63,540 nt of DNA from Bacillota bacterium (GCA_023433615.1 JAEZCJ010000108.1:1-63540), one strand, 5' to 3'. Counted from the stretch's first letter, positions 40,982 through 50,246 are shown. Numbers and translations are program-made. Notes: generated by a model not told the origin, from the sequence alone.

Positions 40982-42217
40982 ATGACAACGATCAATCAGA
41001 ATTTCCTCGAGCTGCGCGGCAGCTATTTGTTCTCCGAAATCGCCAAGCGCCGTACGGCGTTCATGCAGCAGCATCCGGAAGCACAGATAATCTCGCTTGG
41101 AATCGGAGACGTCACGCGCGGATTGCCGAGCGCGGTGACGTCCGCTATGCACGAGGCTGTAGACGAGCTGGCGGAGTCCGGATCATTCCGCGGCTATGGT
41201 CCGGAGCAGGGGTATGACTTTCTGCTGCAGGCCATTATCGACAATGATTACAAATCGCGCGGCATCGATCTGGCGCTGAACGAAGTGTTCGTCAGCGACG
41301 GCTCCAAATGCGACGTGGGCAATATCCAGGAAATCTTCAGTCAAGACGCAATCGTCGCCGTTCAAGACCCCGTATATCCGGTCTATGTGGATACGAACGT
41401 GATGGCAGGGCGCCACGGCGCGTTCGATACCGAGAAGAACCAGTATGACCGCATCGTCTACCTGCGCTGCGACGCGAGCAACGGCTTTAAGCCGAGCCTG
41501 CCGGACCGCAAGGTCGATCTGATCTATCTCTGCTACCCGAACAATCCGACCGGCATGACGCTAACGAAGGACGAGCTCAAGGCGTGGGTCGATTATGCCA
41601 AGGCGAACGGCTGCATCATTCTGTTCGATTCGGCATACGAAGCATTCATTCAAGAGTCGGACGTGCCGCACAGCATCTACGAGATCGAAGGCGCGAAGGA
41701 GGTCGCGATCGAATTCCGCAGCTTCTCCAAGACGGCCGGCTTCACGGGCGTACGCTGCGCGTACACGGTCGTGCCGCGCGAGCTCAAGGCGAAGGATGCG
41801 CACGGCAACGAGGTCGTCGTAGCCGACCTCTGGAACCGCCGGCACACGACGAAATTCAATGGCGTGTCTTACGTGACGCAGCGCGGCGCGGCAGCTATCT
41901 ATTCGCCGGAAGGCAAAGCGCAAATCGCGTCGATCATCGATTATTACATGACGAATGCCGGCATTATCCGTGACGGTCTCCGTTCGCTCGGACTTGAGGT
42001 GTACGGCGGCGTGAACGCTCCTTACATCTGGCTCAAGACGCCGCAAGGTCTCGATTCATGGGCGTTCTTCGACAAGCTGCTCGGCGAGACGCATATCGTC
42101 GGGACGCCGGGCGTCGGATTCGGCCAAGCGGGCCAAGGCTACTTCCGCCTCACCTCCTTCGGGAGCCGCGAGAATACCGAGAAAGCCGTCGAACGCATCA
42201 CGAAGCTTAGCTTGTAA
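40982..42217 (+). CDS. dapL: LL-diaminopimelate aminotransferase
   Basis: A 411-residue class I PLP aminotransferase that converts tetrahydrodipicolinate directly to LL-diaminopimelate, bypassing the succinylase/acetylase steps. Conserved: SLGIGDVTRGLPSAV, FRGYGPEQGYDFL, SDGSKCDVGNIQEIF, YPNNPTGM and the PLP-lysine region FSKTAGFTGVRCAYTVVP, which distinguish DapL from ordinary aspartate aminotransferases. ATG is preceded by AAAGGGTGATC. It stands alone and supplies the diaminopimelate used by MurE and, through lysine-pathway intermediates, dipicolinate for spores. Confidence 0.93.
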   Translation: MTTINQNFLELRGSYLFSEIAKRRTAFMQQHPEAQIISLGIGDVTRGLPSAVTSAMHEAVDELAESGSFRGYGPEQGYDFLLQAIIDNDYKSRGIDLALNEVFVSDGSKCDVGNIQEIFSQDAIVAVQDPVYPVYVDTNVMAGRHGAFDTEKNQYDRIVYLRCDASNGFKPSLPDRKVDLIYLCYPNNPTGMTLTKDELKAWVDYAKANGCIILFDSAYEAFIQESDVPHSIYEIEGAKEVAIEFRSFSKTAGFTGVRCAYTVVPRELKAKDAHGNEVVVADLWNRRHTTKFNGVSYVTQRGAAAIYSPEGKAQIASIIDYYMTNAGIIRDGLRSLGLEVYGGVNAPYIWLKTPQGLDSWAFFDKLLGETHIVGTPGVGFGQAGQGYFRLTSFGSRENTEKAVERITKLSL

Positions 42218-42261
42218 GGTATTGAAGTAAGTTTGTATCAATAATTATGTATCAATAATTG

Positions 42262-42305
42262 AAGCCTCCCTCAAGCGAAGCGCAAGAGGGAGGCTTAATC
42301 TTTCC
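42262..42305 (+). terminator. Terminator after dapL
   Basis: AAGCCTCCCTC / GAGGGAGGCTT stem (11 bp) with a 13-nt loop, followed by AATCTTTCC. A short direct repeat GTATCAATAATT lies just upstream. Confidence 0.7.
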
Positions 42306-42319
42306 CCAGTTCACAAAAA

Positions 42320-42469
42320 GTTCGCTTGTCAGGACCGAGAAGGTTGAACGATGGTAGAACTTGAGGAACGTAGCGTAGTCGAAACTACGTGAGTACCGGA
42401 AAGTTCGCCAGCGTTCAAGATTCGACATCGAGTAAGCTTCTTCGCGATGCTTCGTCATCACAAGCGAAC
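42320..42469 (+). repeat. Covarying intergenic repeat, copy 4 (short form, forward)
   Basis: A 150-nt element with perfect terminal stem GTTCGCTTGT / ACAAGCGAAC. Internal stem GAACTT (42357-42362) / AAGTTC (42401-42406); CGTAGT / ACTACG hairpin; TTGAACG / CGTTCAA. It ends 2 nt before the -35 box of the pyrR promoter. Confidence 0.88.
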
Positions 42470-42471
42470 CC

Positions 42472-42500
42472 TTGACTTCCTGACATGGCCATGGCATAAT
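42472..42500 (+). promoter_or_regulatory. SigA promoter of the pyr operon
   Basis: TTGACT (42472-42477), 17-bp spacer, CATAAT (42495-42500). It immediately adjoins repeat copy 4 on its left. Confidence 0.75.
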
Positions 42501-42504
42501 TCTA

Positions 42505-42670
42505 CTAATGAACTGAAGTACCTTTAACTCAGTCCCGTGAGGCTGGCAAGGTAACGTGAACACTTGATTGACACGCTCGAAGCCGCATGCAGGAGAGGAA
42601 TCTCTTGGCTTGCCATGCTCGAGTTGTGTCCATCGGTCTAGCTCCTTGCGGCTTCCGCAAGGAGCTTTTT
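42505..42670 (+). promoter_or_regulatory. PyrR-dependent transcription attenuator
   Basis: The PyrR-binding hairpin has the conserved loop AGTCCCGTGAGGCT (42531-42544), closed by ACCTT / AAGGT (42520-42552). It is followed by an antiterminator region and a strong terminator AGCTCCTTGCGG / CCGCAAGGAGC with TTTTT (42640-42670). UMP-bound PyrR would stabilise the hairpin and favour termination. Only this single attenuator is seen; the pyrR-pyrB junction has none. Confidence 0.93.
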
Positions 42671-42734
42671 GCTGCAGCCAGAGCAATAACGGGACGGCTC
42701 CGGCGACCGCGATTTTCGACAGGAGGCGGACGAA

Positions 42735-43301
42735 ATGGTTGAAGAACGGCATGTCATCATGGACGAAATCGGCATCCGCCGCGCGTTGACGCGCATCGCG
42801 CATGAGATTTTGGAGAAAAACAAAGGCATTGACGATTGCGTGTTCATCGGCATTCGTACGCGAGGGATTTACTTGGCGAATCGCATCGCCGAGCGGGTGC
42901 TGGAGATCGAAGGCAAGCCGGTACCGGTAAGCGAGCTCGACATTACTTCCTATCGCGACGACCGCAGAGGTCCGGGCGCGAAGATCGGGATGCGCCAGCA
43001 GGACGAAGCAGGCCTGGGCCTGGCGGCGATCCAAGAGAAGAGAGTCATCCTCTTCGATGACGTACTGTACACCGGGCGCACGATTCGCGCGGCGATGGAC
43101 GCGATCATGGACATGGGACGACCGCAGGCGATTCAATTGGCCGTGCTGATCGACCGCGGACATCGCGAGCTGCCGATTCGGCCCGACTATGTGGGCAAGA
43201 ACGTGCCGACCTCCAAGCTCGAAGTCATCGAAGTCTCCTTGCAAGAGGTAGATAGCACGGATACGGTAACGATTTTTCAGCAGAGGGGACAGACTGGATG
43301 A
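42735..43301 (+). CDS. pyrR: Bifunctional pyr operon regulator / uracil phosphoribosyltransferase PyrR
   Basis: A 188-residue phosphoribosyltransferase-fold RNA-binding regulator. The PRPP loop VILFDDVLYTGRTIRAA and the pyrophosphate-side GIRTRGIYLA are present, with the basic RNA-binding face near SYRDDRRGPGAK. It binds UMP and the attenuator hairpin in its own leader. AGGAGG precedes the ATG. Its stop overlaps pyrB (ATGA); the uracil permease pyrP that normally separates them in Bacillus is absent. Confidence 0.95.
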   Translation: MVEERHVIMDEIGIRRALTRIAHEILEKNKGIDDCVFIGIRTRGIYLANRIAERVLEIEGKPVPVSELDITSYRDDRRGPGAKIGMRQQDEAGLGLAAIQEKRVILFDDVLYTGRTIRAAMDAIMDMGRPQAIQLAVLIDRGHRELPIRPDYVGKNVPTSKLEVIEVSLQEVDSTDTVTIFQQRGQTG

Positions 43302-44197
43302 CCACGGTGAAACTTAGAGAACGAAGCTTGCTTGGCCTGAAGGACCTGACGGATGGCGAAATTCAGTCCCTGCTGGATCGCGCGAAATATTGGGAAGACA
43401 TGCCGGATAAAATTACGCGTATTGCACCGAATGCGATCGTGGCGAACATGTTTTTCGAGAACAGCACGCGAACGCGGTTCTCGTTCGAAATGGCCGAGAA
43501 GCGGCTCGGCGCGGAAGTGTTGAACTTCTCCGCGGCCGTATCCAGCGTACAGAAGGGCGAATCGATCTACGATACGGTGCGCACGCTCGAATCGCTCGGC
43601 ATCGACGCCGGCGTCATCCGGTTGAAACCGATCGGCGTGCTGGCAGAGCTGGCGGAGAAGATTCGCGTTCCTCTCATCAATGCAGGAGACGGCAACAACG
43701 AGCATCCTACGCAAGCGCTGCTGGACCTGTACACGATGCAGAAGCAGTTCGGCACGCTGCGGGGGCTGACGGTCGCCATCGTCGGCGACATTCTGCACAG
43801 CCGCGTAGCCCGGTCTAATCTGTGGGCACTTCGCAAGATGGGGGCCAACGTCGTGTTCTGCGCACCGCCGAATATGGAGGCGCCCGAGCTTGACGCTCCT
43901 TATGTCGCGATCGAAGAAGCGCTGAAGGCCGACGTCGTCATGATGCTGCGCGTTCAGTTGGAACGGCATGAGAGCGGCATGATCCGTTCGGCCGAAGACT
44001 ATCGCACGCACTACGGACTTACCGTCGAACGGGCAGCGAATATCGCCAAGCATGCGATCATCATGCACCCCGCACCGATCAACCGAGGCGTCGAGATCGA
44101 CGATGAACTGGTCGAGCATCCGCAATCGCGCATTTTCGCGCAGATGGCGAACGGGGTTCCGATCCGGATGGCGGTCATCGAGCGCGCGCTGCAGTAA
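43298..44197 (+). CDS. pyrB: Aspartate carbamoyltransferase catalytic subunit
   Basis: A 299-residue transcarbamylase joining carbamoyl phosphate and aspartate to N-carbamoyl-aspartate. The carbamoyl-phosphate motif ENSTRTRFSFE, the SVQKGES loop and NEHPTQALLDLY are complete; MHPAPINRGVEI forms the C-terminal active-site loop. No regulatory subunit (pyrI) is nearby, as in Bacillus. It overlaps pyrR by 4 nt and ends 58 nt before pyrC. Confidence 0.96.
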   Translation: MTTVKLRERSLLGLKDLTDGEIQSLLDRAKYWEDMPDKITRIAPNAIVANMFFENSTRTRFSFEMAEKRLGAEVLNFSAAVSSVQKGESIYDTVRTLESLGIDAGVIRLKPIGVLAELAEKIRVPLINAGDGNNEHPTQALLDLYTMQKQFGTLRGLTVAIVGDILHSRVARSNLWALRKMGANVVFCAPPNMEAPELDAPYVAIEEALKADVVMMLRVQLERHESGMIRSAEDYRTHYGLTVERAANIAKHAIIMHPAPINRGVEIDDELVEHPQSRIFAQMANGVPIRMAVIERALQ

Positions 44198-44255
44198 TAC
44201 GGAGCGAACGGCAAGCTCGCAAGCTCCATAGAAGCGAAGGGAGAATCGATTACCA

Positions 44256-45548
44256 ATGGCATTATGGATATTGAACGGCAGTCTGTGGAACGCGGAGCGC
44301 GAGCAGTTGGAGACGAAGCACGTACGGATCGAGAACGGCCTCATCGCCGAGATTCTGGACGGCGGATCGCAGCCGGCGACAGACGGTTGCGAGACGATCG
44401 ACGCCGGCGGCAAGCTGGTATCGGCAGGTTTGATCGATATGCACGTCCACTTGCGCGACCCAGGCTTTACCCATAAGGAAGATATCGTTACCGGCACGCT
44501 TTCGGCAGCGGCGGGCGGATTTACGACAATCGCATGCATGCCGAACACGCGGCCCGTGACCGACACGCCGGAGACGGTGCGATACATTCGCGACAAGGCA
44601 GCAGCGGATGGCTACGTGAACGTGCTGCCGTATGCCGCGATCACGAAGAACGAGCTTGGACGGGAACTGACCGACTTTGCTGCCCTGAAGGAAGCGGGCG
44701 CGATCGGGTTCACGGATGACGGCGTAGGCGTCCAGAACGCGCAGATGATGAAGGATGCGATGAAGCTTGCCCACTCGCTCGGCATGCCGATCATCGCGCA
44801 CTGCGAGGACGACTCGCTGGTCGAAGGCGCGTGGGCTTCCGAGGGTAAGTTCTCTCGCGAGAACGGGCTGAAGGGCATTCCGAACGAATCCGAAGCGATT
44901 CATGTCGGACGAGACGCGCTCTTGGCCGAAGCGACGGGCGTACATTACCATGTATGCCATGTGAGCACGGAACAGTCGGTGCGCCTGATCCGGCTTGCGA
45001 AGCAGGTTGGCGTGCGCATTACGGCCGAAGTATGCCCGCATCACTTGATTCTGTCGGACGAAGATATTCCAGGCATGGATCCGAACTGGAAAATGAATCC
45101 GCCGCTCCGGACGCCTCGAGACGTGCAAGCGGTGATCGAGGGGCTTGAGGACGGCACAATCGACATGATCGTTACCGATCATGCGCCGCATACCGCCGAG
45201 GAGAAGGGAAGAGGCGTCGACCTGGCGCCGTTCGGCATCGTCGGCTTCGAGACGGCCTTCCCGCTGCTCTATACGAAGTTCGTCAAGACCGGACGTTGGA
45301 CGCTCGGATTCCTGCTGAAGCGCATGACGTCCGACCCTGCCGAAGTATTCGGTCTCTCGTCAGGCAAGCTGGCGGCAGGCGCGCCTGCAGACATCACGAT
45401 CATCGATCTGGATGCCGAGCGCGCGGTAGAGCCGGAGAAAATGTACTCGAAGAGCCACAACACGCCGTTCGGCGGCTGGAAGCTGCAAGGCTGGCCCGTG
45501 CACACGATCGTCAACGGTCGCACTGTCTGGACAAGGGTTCGGTTGTGA
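44256..45548 (+). CDS. pyrC: Dihydroorotase
   Basis: A 430-residue type I dihydroorotase (amidohydrolase) cyclising carbamoyl-aspartate to dihydroorotate. Metal ligands are in DMHVHLRDPGF, IAHCEDDSL, HYHVCHVST and VTDHAPHT. AAGGGAGAA lies about 10 nt before the ATG. The 3' end is notable: the last four codons, including the TGA stop (45546-45548), lie inside the left terminal stem of repeat copy 5, so the native C-terminus was probably replaced by the element. Confidence 0.95.
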   Translation: MALWILNGSLWNAEREQLETKHVRIENGLIAEILDGGSQPATDGCETIDAGGKLVSAGLIDMHVHLRDPGFTHKEDIVTGTLSAAAGGFTTIACMPNTRPVTDTPETVRYIRDKAAADGYVNVLPYAAITKNELGRELTDFAALKEAGAIGFTDDGVGVQNAQMMKDAMKLAHSLGMPIIAHCEDDSLVEGAWASEGKFSRENGLKGIPNESEAIHVGRDALLAEATGVHYHVCHVSTEQSVRLIRLAKQVGVRITAEVCPHHLILSDEDIPGMDPNWKMNPPLRTPRDVQAVIEGLEDGTIDMIVTDHAPHTAEEKGRGVDLAPFGIVGFETAFPLLYTKFVKTGRWTLGFLLKRMTSDPAEVFGLSSGKLAAGAPADITIIDLDAERAVEPEKMYSKSHNTPFGGWKLQGWPVHTIVNGRTVWTRVRL

Positions 45549-45686
45549 TCGCGAAGTAACTCGGGAAGCGTATTCGACGTCGAATCTTGAACGCTGGCGA
45601 AAGTTCCGGTACTCACGTAGGTTTTGCCTACGCTCCGTTCCTCACTTTCTACCATCGTCCAACCTTCTCGGCGCTGACAACCGAAC
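45537..45686 (-). repeat. Covarying intergenic repeat, copy 5 (short form, reverse)
   Basis: A 150-nt element with perfect terminal stem GTTCGGTTGT / ACAACCGAAC. Internal stem GAAAGT (45599-45604) / ACTTTC (45644-45649); hairpin CGTAGG / CCTACG (45616-45632); palindrome ATTCGACGTCGAAT (45572-45585 region). It lies between pyrC and carA within the pyr operon and overlaps the pyrC stop codon. Confidence 0.88.
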
Positions 45687-45752
45687 TTGATTAAAATGGC
45701 CGAAGGCTTGGATTGCCCCAGGTTAATAAAGAACTACTAAGGAGTGATACGG

Positions 45753-46898
45753 ATGCAAGCTAGATTATTATTGGAAGACGGAACGTTGTTCACCGGCCGT
45801 TCTTTTGGCGCGGAAGGCGCCAAGCTGGGCGAGGTCGTGTTCAATACCGGAATAACAGGCTACCAGGAAGTGCTGTCCGATCCGTCGTACTGCGGACAGA
45901 TCGTCACGATGACTTATCCGCTCATCGGCAACTACGGCATTACGCGCGATGACTTCGAGAGCATCACGCCGTTCGTACACGGATTCGTGGTACGCCGCCA
46001 TGAGCCGGTGCCGAGCAACTGGCGTGCCGAGTATTCGCTGGACAATCTGTTGAAAGAAGCAGGCATTCCGGGCATCAGCGACATCGATACGCGCATGCTG
46101 ACAAGAATCCTGCGCCATCACGGCACGATGAAGGGCGTCATCACGACCGGCAACGAACGCGTCGAAGAGCTGCTCGAGCGTATGAAGAGCACATCGCTCA
46201 TGACGGACCAAGTGCCGCGCACTTCGACGAAGAGCTTCATCAATGTGCCGGGCAGCCGCGAACGGATCGTCCTGATCGACTTCGGCGCGAAGAGCGGCAT
46301 CCTGCGCGAGTTGACGCAGCGCGGCTGCGAAGTCATGGTCGTGCCGCATGACACGACGGCCGAGCAGATTCGCCGCCTGAATCCGGACGGCATTCAGCTG
46401 TCCAACGGCCCTGGGGACCCGAAGGATGTCCAGCATGCCGTTAAGACAATCGCATCCCTGCTTGGCGAATTCCCGATTTTTGGCATCTGCCTCGGACACC
46501 AACTGTTCGCGCTCGCTTGCGGCGCCGACACGACGAAGTTGAAATTCGGCCACCGCGGCGGCAACCATCCGGTTAAGGAACTGTCAACCGGCCGCTGCTA
46601 CGTCACGTCCCAGAACCACGGTTATACGGTGCTGGACGAGTCGATCGCAGGCACGGGGCTTGTCGTCACGCATATCAACAATAACGACAAGACGATTGAA
46701 GGCTTGAAGCACGAGACGCATCCGGCATTCTCGGTGCAATATCATCCGGAGGCGGCGCCAGGGCCGTTCGATTCCGGCTACTTGTTCGATGAGTTCCTGG
46801 AGATGATCCGCGAGCATAAGCGCAACAATCCGCAGAAGCCGCGTCAAGCAAGGCTCTCGGAGACGTTGAAAGGAGAACTGCAGTATGCCCAGAAATAA
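45753..46898 (+). CDS. carA: Carbamoyl-phosphate synthase small (glutaminase) subunit
   Basis: A 381-residue class I glutamine amidotransferase subunit supplying ammonia to CarB. The N-terminal domain starts ARLLLEDGTLFTGRSFGAEG; the glutaminase triad is in FGICLGHQLFALACG (nucleophilic cysteine) and SVQYHPEAAPGP (His, Glu). ATG 45753 follows AAGGAGTGAT; GTG 45744 lies in that site. It is the paralogue under pyrimidine control, judging from the operon. It overlaps carB by 14 nt. Confidence 0.95.
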   Translation: MQARLLLEDGTLFTGRSFGAEGAKLGEVVFNTGITGYQEVLSDPSYCGQIVTMTYPLIGNYGITRDDFESITPFVHGFVVRRHEPVPSNWRAEYSLDNLLKEAGIPGISDIDTRMLTRILRHHGTMKGVITTGNERVEELLERMKSTSLMTDQVPRTSTKSFINVPGSRERIVLIDFGAKSGILRELTQRGCEVMVVPHDTTAEQIRRLNPDGIQLSNGPGDPKDVQHAVKTIASLLGEFPIFGICLGHQLFALACGADTTKLKFGHRGGNHPVKELSTGRCYVTSQNHGYTVLDESIAGTGLVVTHINNNDKTIEGLKHETHPAFSVQYHPEAAPGPFDSGYLFDEFLEMIREHKRNNPQKPRQARLSETLKGELQYAQK

Positions 46899-49800
46899 TG
46901 AACTCAAAAAAATTCTCGTCATCGGCTCCGGTCCGATCGTCATCGGCCAGGCTGCGGAATTCGACTATGCCGGCACGCAGGCCTGCCAAGCGCTGAAGGA
47001 AGAAGGCTATGAAGTCGTCCTGATCAACAGCAATCCGGCCACGATCATGACGGATACGAATATGGCGGATAAGGTATACATCGAACCGATTACGCTCGAT
47101 TTCGTCTCGCAGATTATCCGCCAGGAGCGGCCGGATGGCCTCTTGCCTACGCTCGGCGGCCAGACAGGGCTGAACATGGCAGTCGAGCTGGCACGCGCAG
47201 GCGTGCTGGAGCGCGAGAACGTGAAGCTGCTCGGCACTCAGCTGACGGCGATCGAGAAGGCAGAAGACCGCGACTTGTTCCGCGACTTGATGCGCGAGCT
47301 GGAGCAGCCCGTTCCGGAGAGCACGATCGTAACTACCGTGGAAGAAGCGGTCGATTTTGCGAATGAAATCGGCTACCCGATCATCGTGCGCCCGGCCTAC
47401 ACGCTCGGCGGTACGGGCGGCGGAATCTGCGCGAGCGAAGAGGAGCTGCGCGAGATCGTCGCATCCGGCATCCGCTACAGCCCGATCAGCCAGTGCCTGA
47501 TCGAGAAGAGCATCGCCGGCATGAAGGAAGTCGAATACGAGGTCATGCGCGACGCGAACGACAACTGCATCGTCGTGTGCAACATGGAAAACTTCGACCC
47601 GGTCGGCGTACATACGGGCGACAGCATCGTCGTCGCGCCTAGCCAGACCTTATCGGACCGCGAATACCAGATGCTGCGTTCGGCCAGCCTGCGCATCATC
47701 CGGGCGCTGAACATCGAGGGCGGCTGCAACGTGCAGTTCGCGCTGGATCCGCTCAGCTTCCAATACTATGTCATCGAAGTCAATCCGCGCGTCAGCCGTT
47801 CGTCCGCGCTGGCGTCCAAGGCGACCGGCTATCCGATCGCGAAGATGGCGGCGAAGATCGCGGTCGGCTATACGCTTGACGAGATCGTGAACCCGGTGAC
47901 GGGTCAGACTTACGCGATGTTCGAGCCGACGCTGGACTATATCGTATCGAAAATTCCGCGCTGGCCGTTCGACAAGTTCATCTCCGCGAACCGCAAGCTG
48001 GGCACGCAGATGAAAGCGACCGGCGAGGTGATGGCGATCGGGCGGACATTCGAGGAGTCGATCCATAAGGCGGTACGCTCGCTGGAGATCGGCACGCATC
48101 GCCTGCATCTGAAGGATGCGGCGTCGCTCTCGGACGAAGTGCTGAGCGTTCGGCTGAACAAGCCGGACGACGAGCGTATGTTCCTTGTTGCCGAGGCGTT
48201 CCGCCGCGGCTGGAAGCTGCAGCAGATTCAAGATTTGACGTCCATCGATTGGTGGTTCTTGGACAAGATCGAAGGCATCGTCGCCTTCGAGCAGCGGATC
48301 AAGAGCGAGCCTGGCCTAACGCAAGAACTGCTGTACGAAGCGAAGCGCATGGGCTTCTCCGACCGCTCGATAGCCGAGCTGCGCCGTGAAGGCCAGCCGA
48401 GCGGCAAGCATACCGACGAGCATGAGGTGCGCGCGTACCGTCTCGAGCTCGGCATCAAACCGGTGTACAAGATGGTCGATACCTGCGCGGCCGAATTCGA
48501 AGCGACGACCCCGTACTACTACTCGACGTACGAGGTCGAGAACGAAGTGACGGAGTCAAGCAAAGAGAAAGTGCTCGTGCTCGGTTCCGGCCCGATCCGG
48601 ATCGGCCAGGGCATCGAATTCGATTACTCCACGGTGCATGCCGTGTGGGCGATTCAGAATGCCGGCTACGAGGCCGTCATCATCAACAACAACCCGGAGA
48701 CCGTCTCGACGGACTTCTCGACTTCGGACCGTCTGTACTTCGAACCGCTCTTCTTCGAGGATGTTATGAACGTCATCGAGCAAGAGAAGCCGATCGGCGT
48801 CATCGTGCAGTTCGGCGGACAGACCGCGATCAATCTTGCCGCGCCGCTGTCGAAGGCAGGCGTGCGGATTCTGGGCTCCAGCCTGGAGAGCATCGATTCG
48901 GCCGAGGACCGCAAGAAGTTCGAAGCGCTCCTGCGCAAGCTTACGATCGCTCAGCCGGAAGGCAGTACGGTAACGTCGGTGGATCAGGCCGTCGAGACCG
49001 CTCGCGGACTTGGCTACCCGGTTCTGGTGCGTCCTTCGTATGTTCTGGGCGGACGCGCGATGGAGATCGTCTACTCGGATGAGGAACTGCTGAGCTACAT
49101 GGAAGTGGCCGTCAAGATCAATCCGGAGCATCCGGTGCTGATCGACCGCTACATGCTGGGCAAGGAAGCAGAGGTCGACGCGATCTGCGACGGCGAGACG
49201 GTATTGATTCCGGGCATCATGGAGCATGTCGAGCGCGCGGGCGTTCATTCCGGCGACTCGATCGCGGTCTATCCGCCGCAGTCGCTGTCCGACGATATCA
49301 AGGATCAAATCGTCGACATCACGACGAAGATCGCGAAGGAACTGAAGGTCATCGGAACGGTGAACATCCAGTTCGTCATCTTTCAGGAGAAGGTCTACGT
49401 CATCGAGGTCAACCCGCGTTCATCGCGTACCGTGCCGTTCCTGAGCAAAGTGACGAACGTGCCGATGGCGAACCTGGCCACGCAAGCGATTCTAGGCAAG
49501 AAGCTGGTCGAGCTCGGCTACAAGGACGGCCTGTGGCCGGAGGACGAGTACGTCTCCGTCAAGGTGCCGGTATTCTCCTTCGCCAAGCTGCGCCGCGTCG
49601 ATCCGACGCTGACGCCGGAGATGAAGTCGACCGGCGAGGTCATGGGCCGCGACGTGCAATACGCGAAGGCGCTGTACAAAGGCCTGGTAGGCGCCGGCAT
49701 GCGCATCCCGCCGACTGGCGCGATTATCGCGACGGTAGCCGATAAGGATAAAGAAGAAGCGATTGAAATTTTGCGCGGGTTCTATGAGCTCGGCTACAAT

Positions 49801-50103
49801 GTTATCGCGACGGGCGGCACGGCTACGGCAATGGAAGAAGCCGGACTGCGCGTAACACGGGTCAACAAGCTGAGCGAAGGGTCGCCGAACATTCTCGACC
49901 TGATTCGCAACGGTCAAGCCCACTTCGTCGTCAATACGCTGACGAAGGGCAAGACTCCGGAGCGCGACGGCTTCCGGATTCGCCGCGAGGCGGTTGAGAA
50001 CGGCGTTGTCTGCATGACGTCGCTCGACACGGTCCGCGCGCTGCTGAACATGCTGCAAACCATCAACTTCTCGTCCCGGCCGATGCCGGTACTGCAGAGC
50101 TAA
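46885..50103 (+). CDS. carB: Carbamoyl-phosphate synthase large subunit
   Basis: A 1072-residue enzyme with two homologous ATP-grasp halves and a C-terminal allosteric (MGS-like) domain. IGSGPIVIGQAAEFDYAGTQ opens the first half and LGSGPIRIGQGIEFDYSTVH the second (about residue 560); the ATP-grasp loops GGTGGGI and the VLGGRAMEIVY segment are seen. The regulatory domain (about 935-1072, GYNVIATGGTA...) would bind uridine nucleotides. AAGGAGAA precedes the ATG. Confidence 0.97.
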   Translation: MPRNNELKKILVIGSGPIVIGQAAEFDYAGTQACQALKEEGYEVVLINSNPATIMTDTNMADKVYIEPITLDFVSQIIRQERPDGLLPTLGGQTGLNMAVELARAGVLERENVKLLGTQLTAIEKAEDRDLFRDLMRELEQPVPESTIVTTVEEAVDFANEIGYPIIVRPAYTLGGTGGGICASEEELREIVASGIRYSPISQCLIEKSIAGMKEVEYEVMRDANDNCIVVCNMENFDPVGVHTGDSIVVAPSQTLSDREYQMLRSASLRIIRALNIEGGCNVQFALDPLSFQYYVIEVNPRVSRSSALASKATGYPIAKMAAKIAVGYTLDEIVNPVTGQTYAMFEPTLDYIVSKIPRWPFDKFISANRKLGTQMKATGEVMAIGRTFEESIHKAVRSLEIGTHRLHLKDAASLSDEVLSVRLNKPDDERMFLVAEAFRRGWKLQQIQDLTSIDWWFLDKIEGIVAFEQRIKSEPGLTQELLYEAKRMGFSDRSIAELRREGQPSGKHTDEHEVRAYRLELGIKPVYKMVDTCAAEFEATTPYYYSTYEVENEVTESSKEKVLVLGSGPIRIGQGIEFDYSTVHAVWAIQNAGYEAVIINNNPETVSTDFSTSDRLYFEPLFFEDVMNVIEQEKPIGVIVQFGGQTAINLAAPLSKAGVRILGSSLESIDSAEDRKKFEALLRKLTIAQPEGSTVTSVDQAVETARGLGYPVLVRPSYVLGGRAMEIVYSDEELLSYMEVAVKINPEHPVLIDRYMLGKEAEVDAICDGETVLIPGIMEHVERAGVHSGDSIAVYPPQSLSDDIKDQIVDITTKIAKELKVIGTVNIQFVIFQEKVYVIEVNPRSSRTVPFLSKVTNVPMANLATQAILGKKLVELGYKDGLWPEDEYVSVKVPVFSFAKLRRVDPTLTPEMKSTGEVMGRDVQYAKALYKGLVGAGMRIPPTGAIIATVADKDKEEAIEILRGFYELGYNVIATGGTATAMEEAGLRVTRVNKLSEGSPNILDLIRNGQAHFVVNTLTKGKTPERDGFRIRREAVENGVVCMTSLDTVRALLNMLQTINFSSRPMPVLQS

Positions 50104-50246
50104 TTGGAACGGCCATGCGCTTGAGGCCGCCGGCGGAAGCCGGCAGGCCGCAAGCGGCTGGCCGTCTTATATGTGCGGGTCTCATAACCGCTGCAAGCGC
50201 GAATGGGATATGATCTAGTCTAGTCCGAAGGGAGAACGCCGAACAG
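50104..50246 (+). other. carB-pyrF spacer with GC-rich tetraloop hairpin
   Basis: A 143-nt gap at the place where pyrK-pyrD sit in Bacillus. It contains a compact hairpin GGCC-CCGGC / GCCGG-GGCC with a GGAA (GNRA-type) loop at 50125-50149 and no T-run. No remnant of pyrK or pyrD is recognisable. Confidence 0.5.

Noticed and set aside
43285..43310. A second PyrR attenuator between pyrR and pyrB
   Set aside because: The genes overlap by 4 nt, leaving no room for a leader; only the attenuator before pyrR is present.
4445..45686. The intergenic repeats read as a CRISPR array or as an insertion sequence
   Set aside because: Copies are kilobases apart with no regular spacers, none encodes a transposase, and no cas genes are present. 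A non-autonomous element remains possible.
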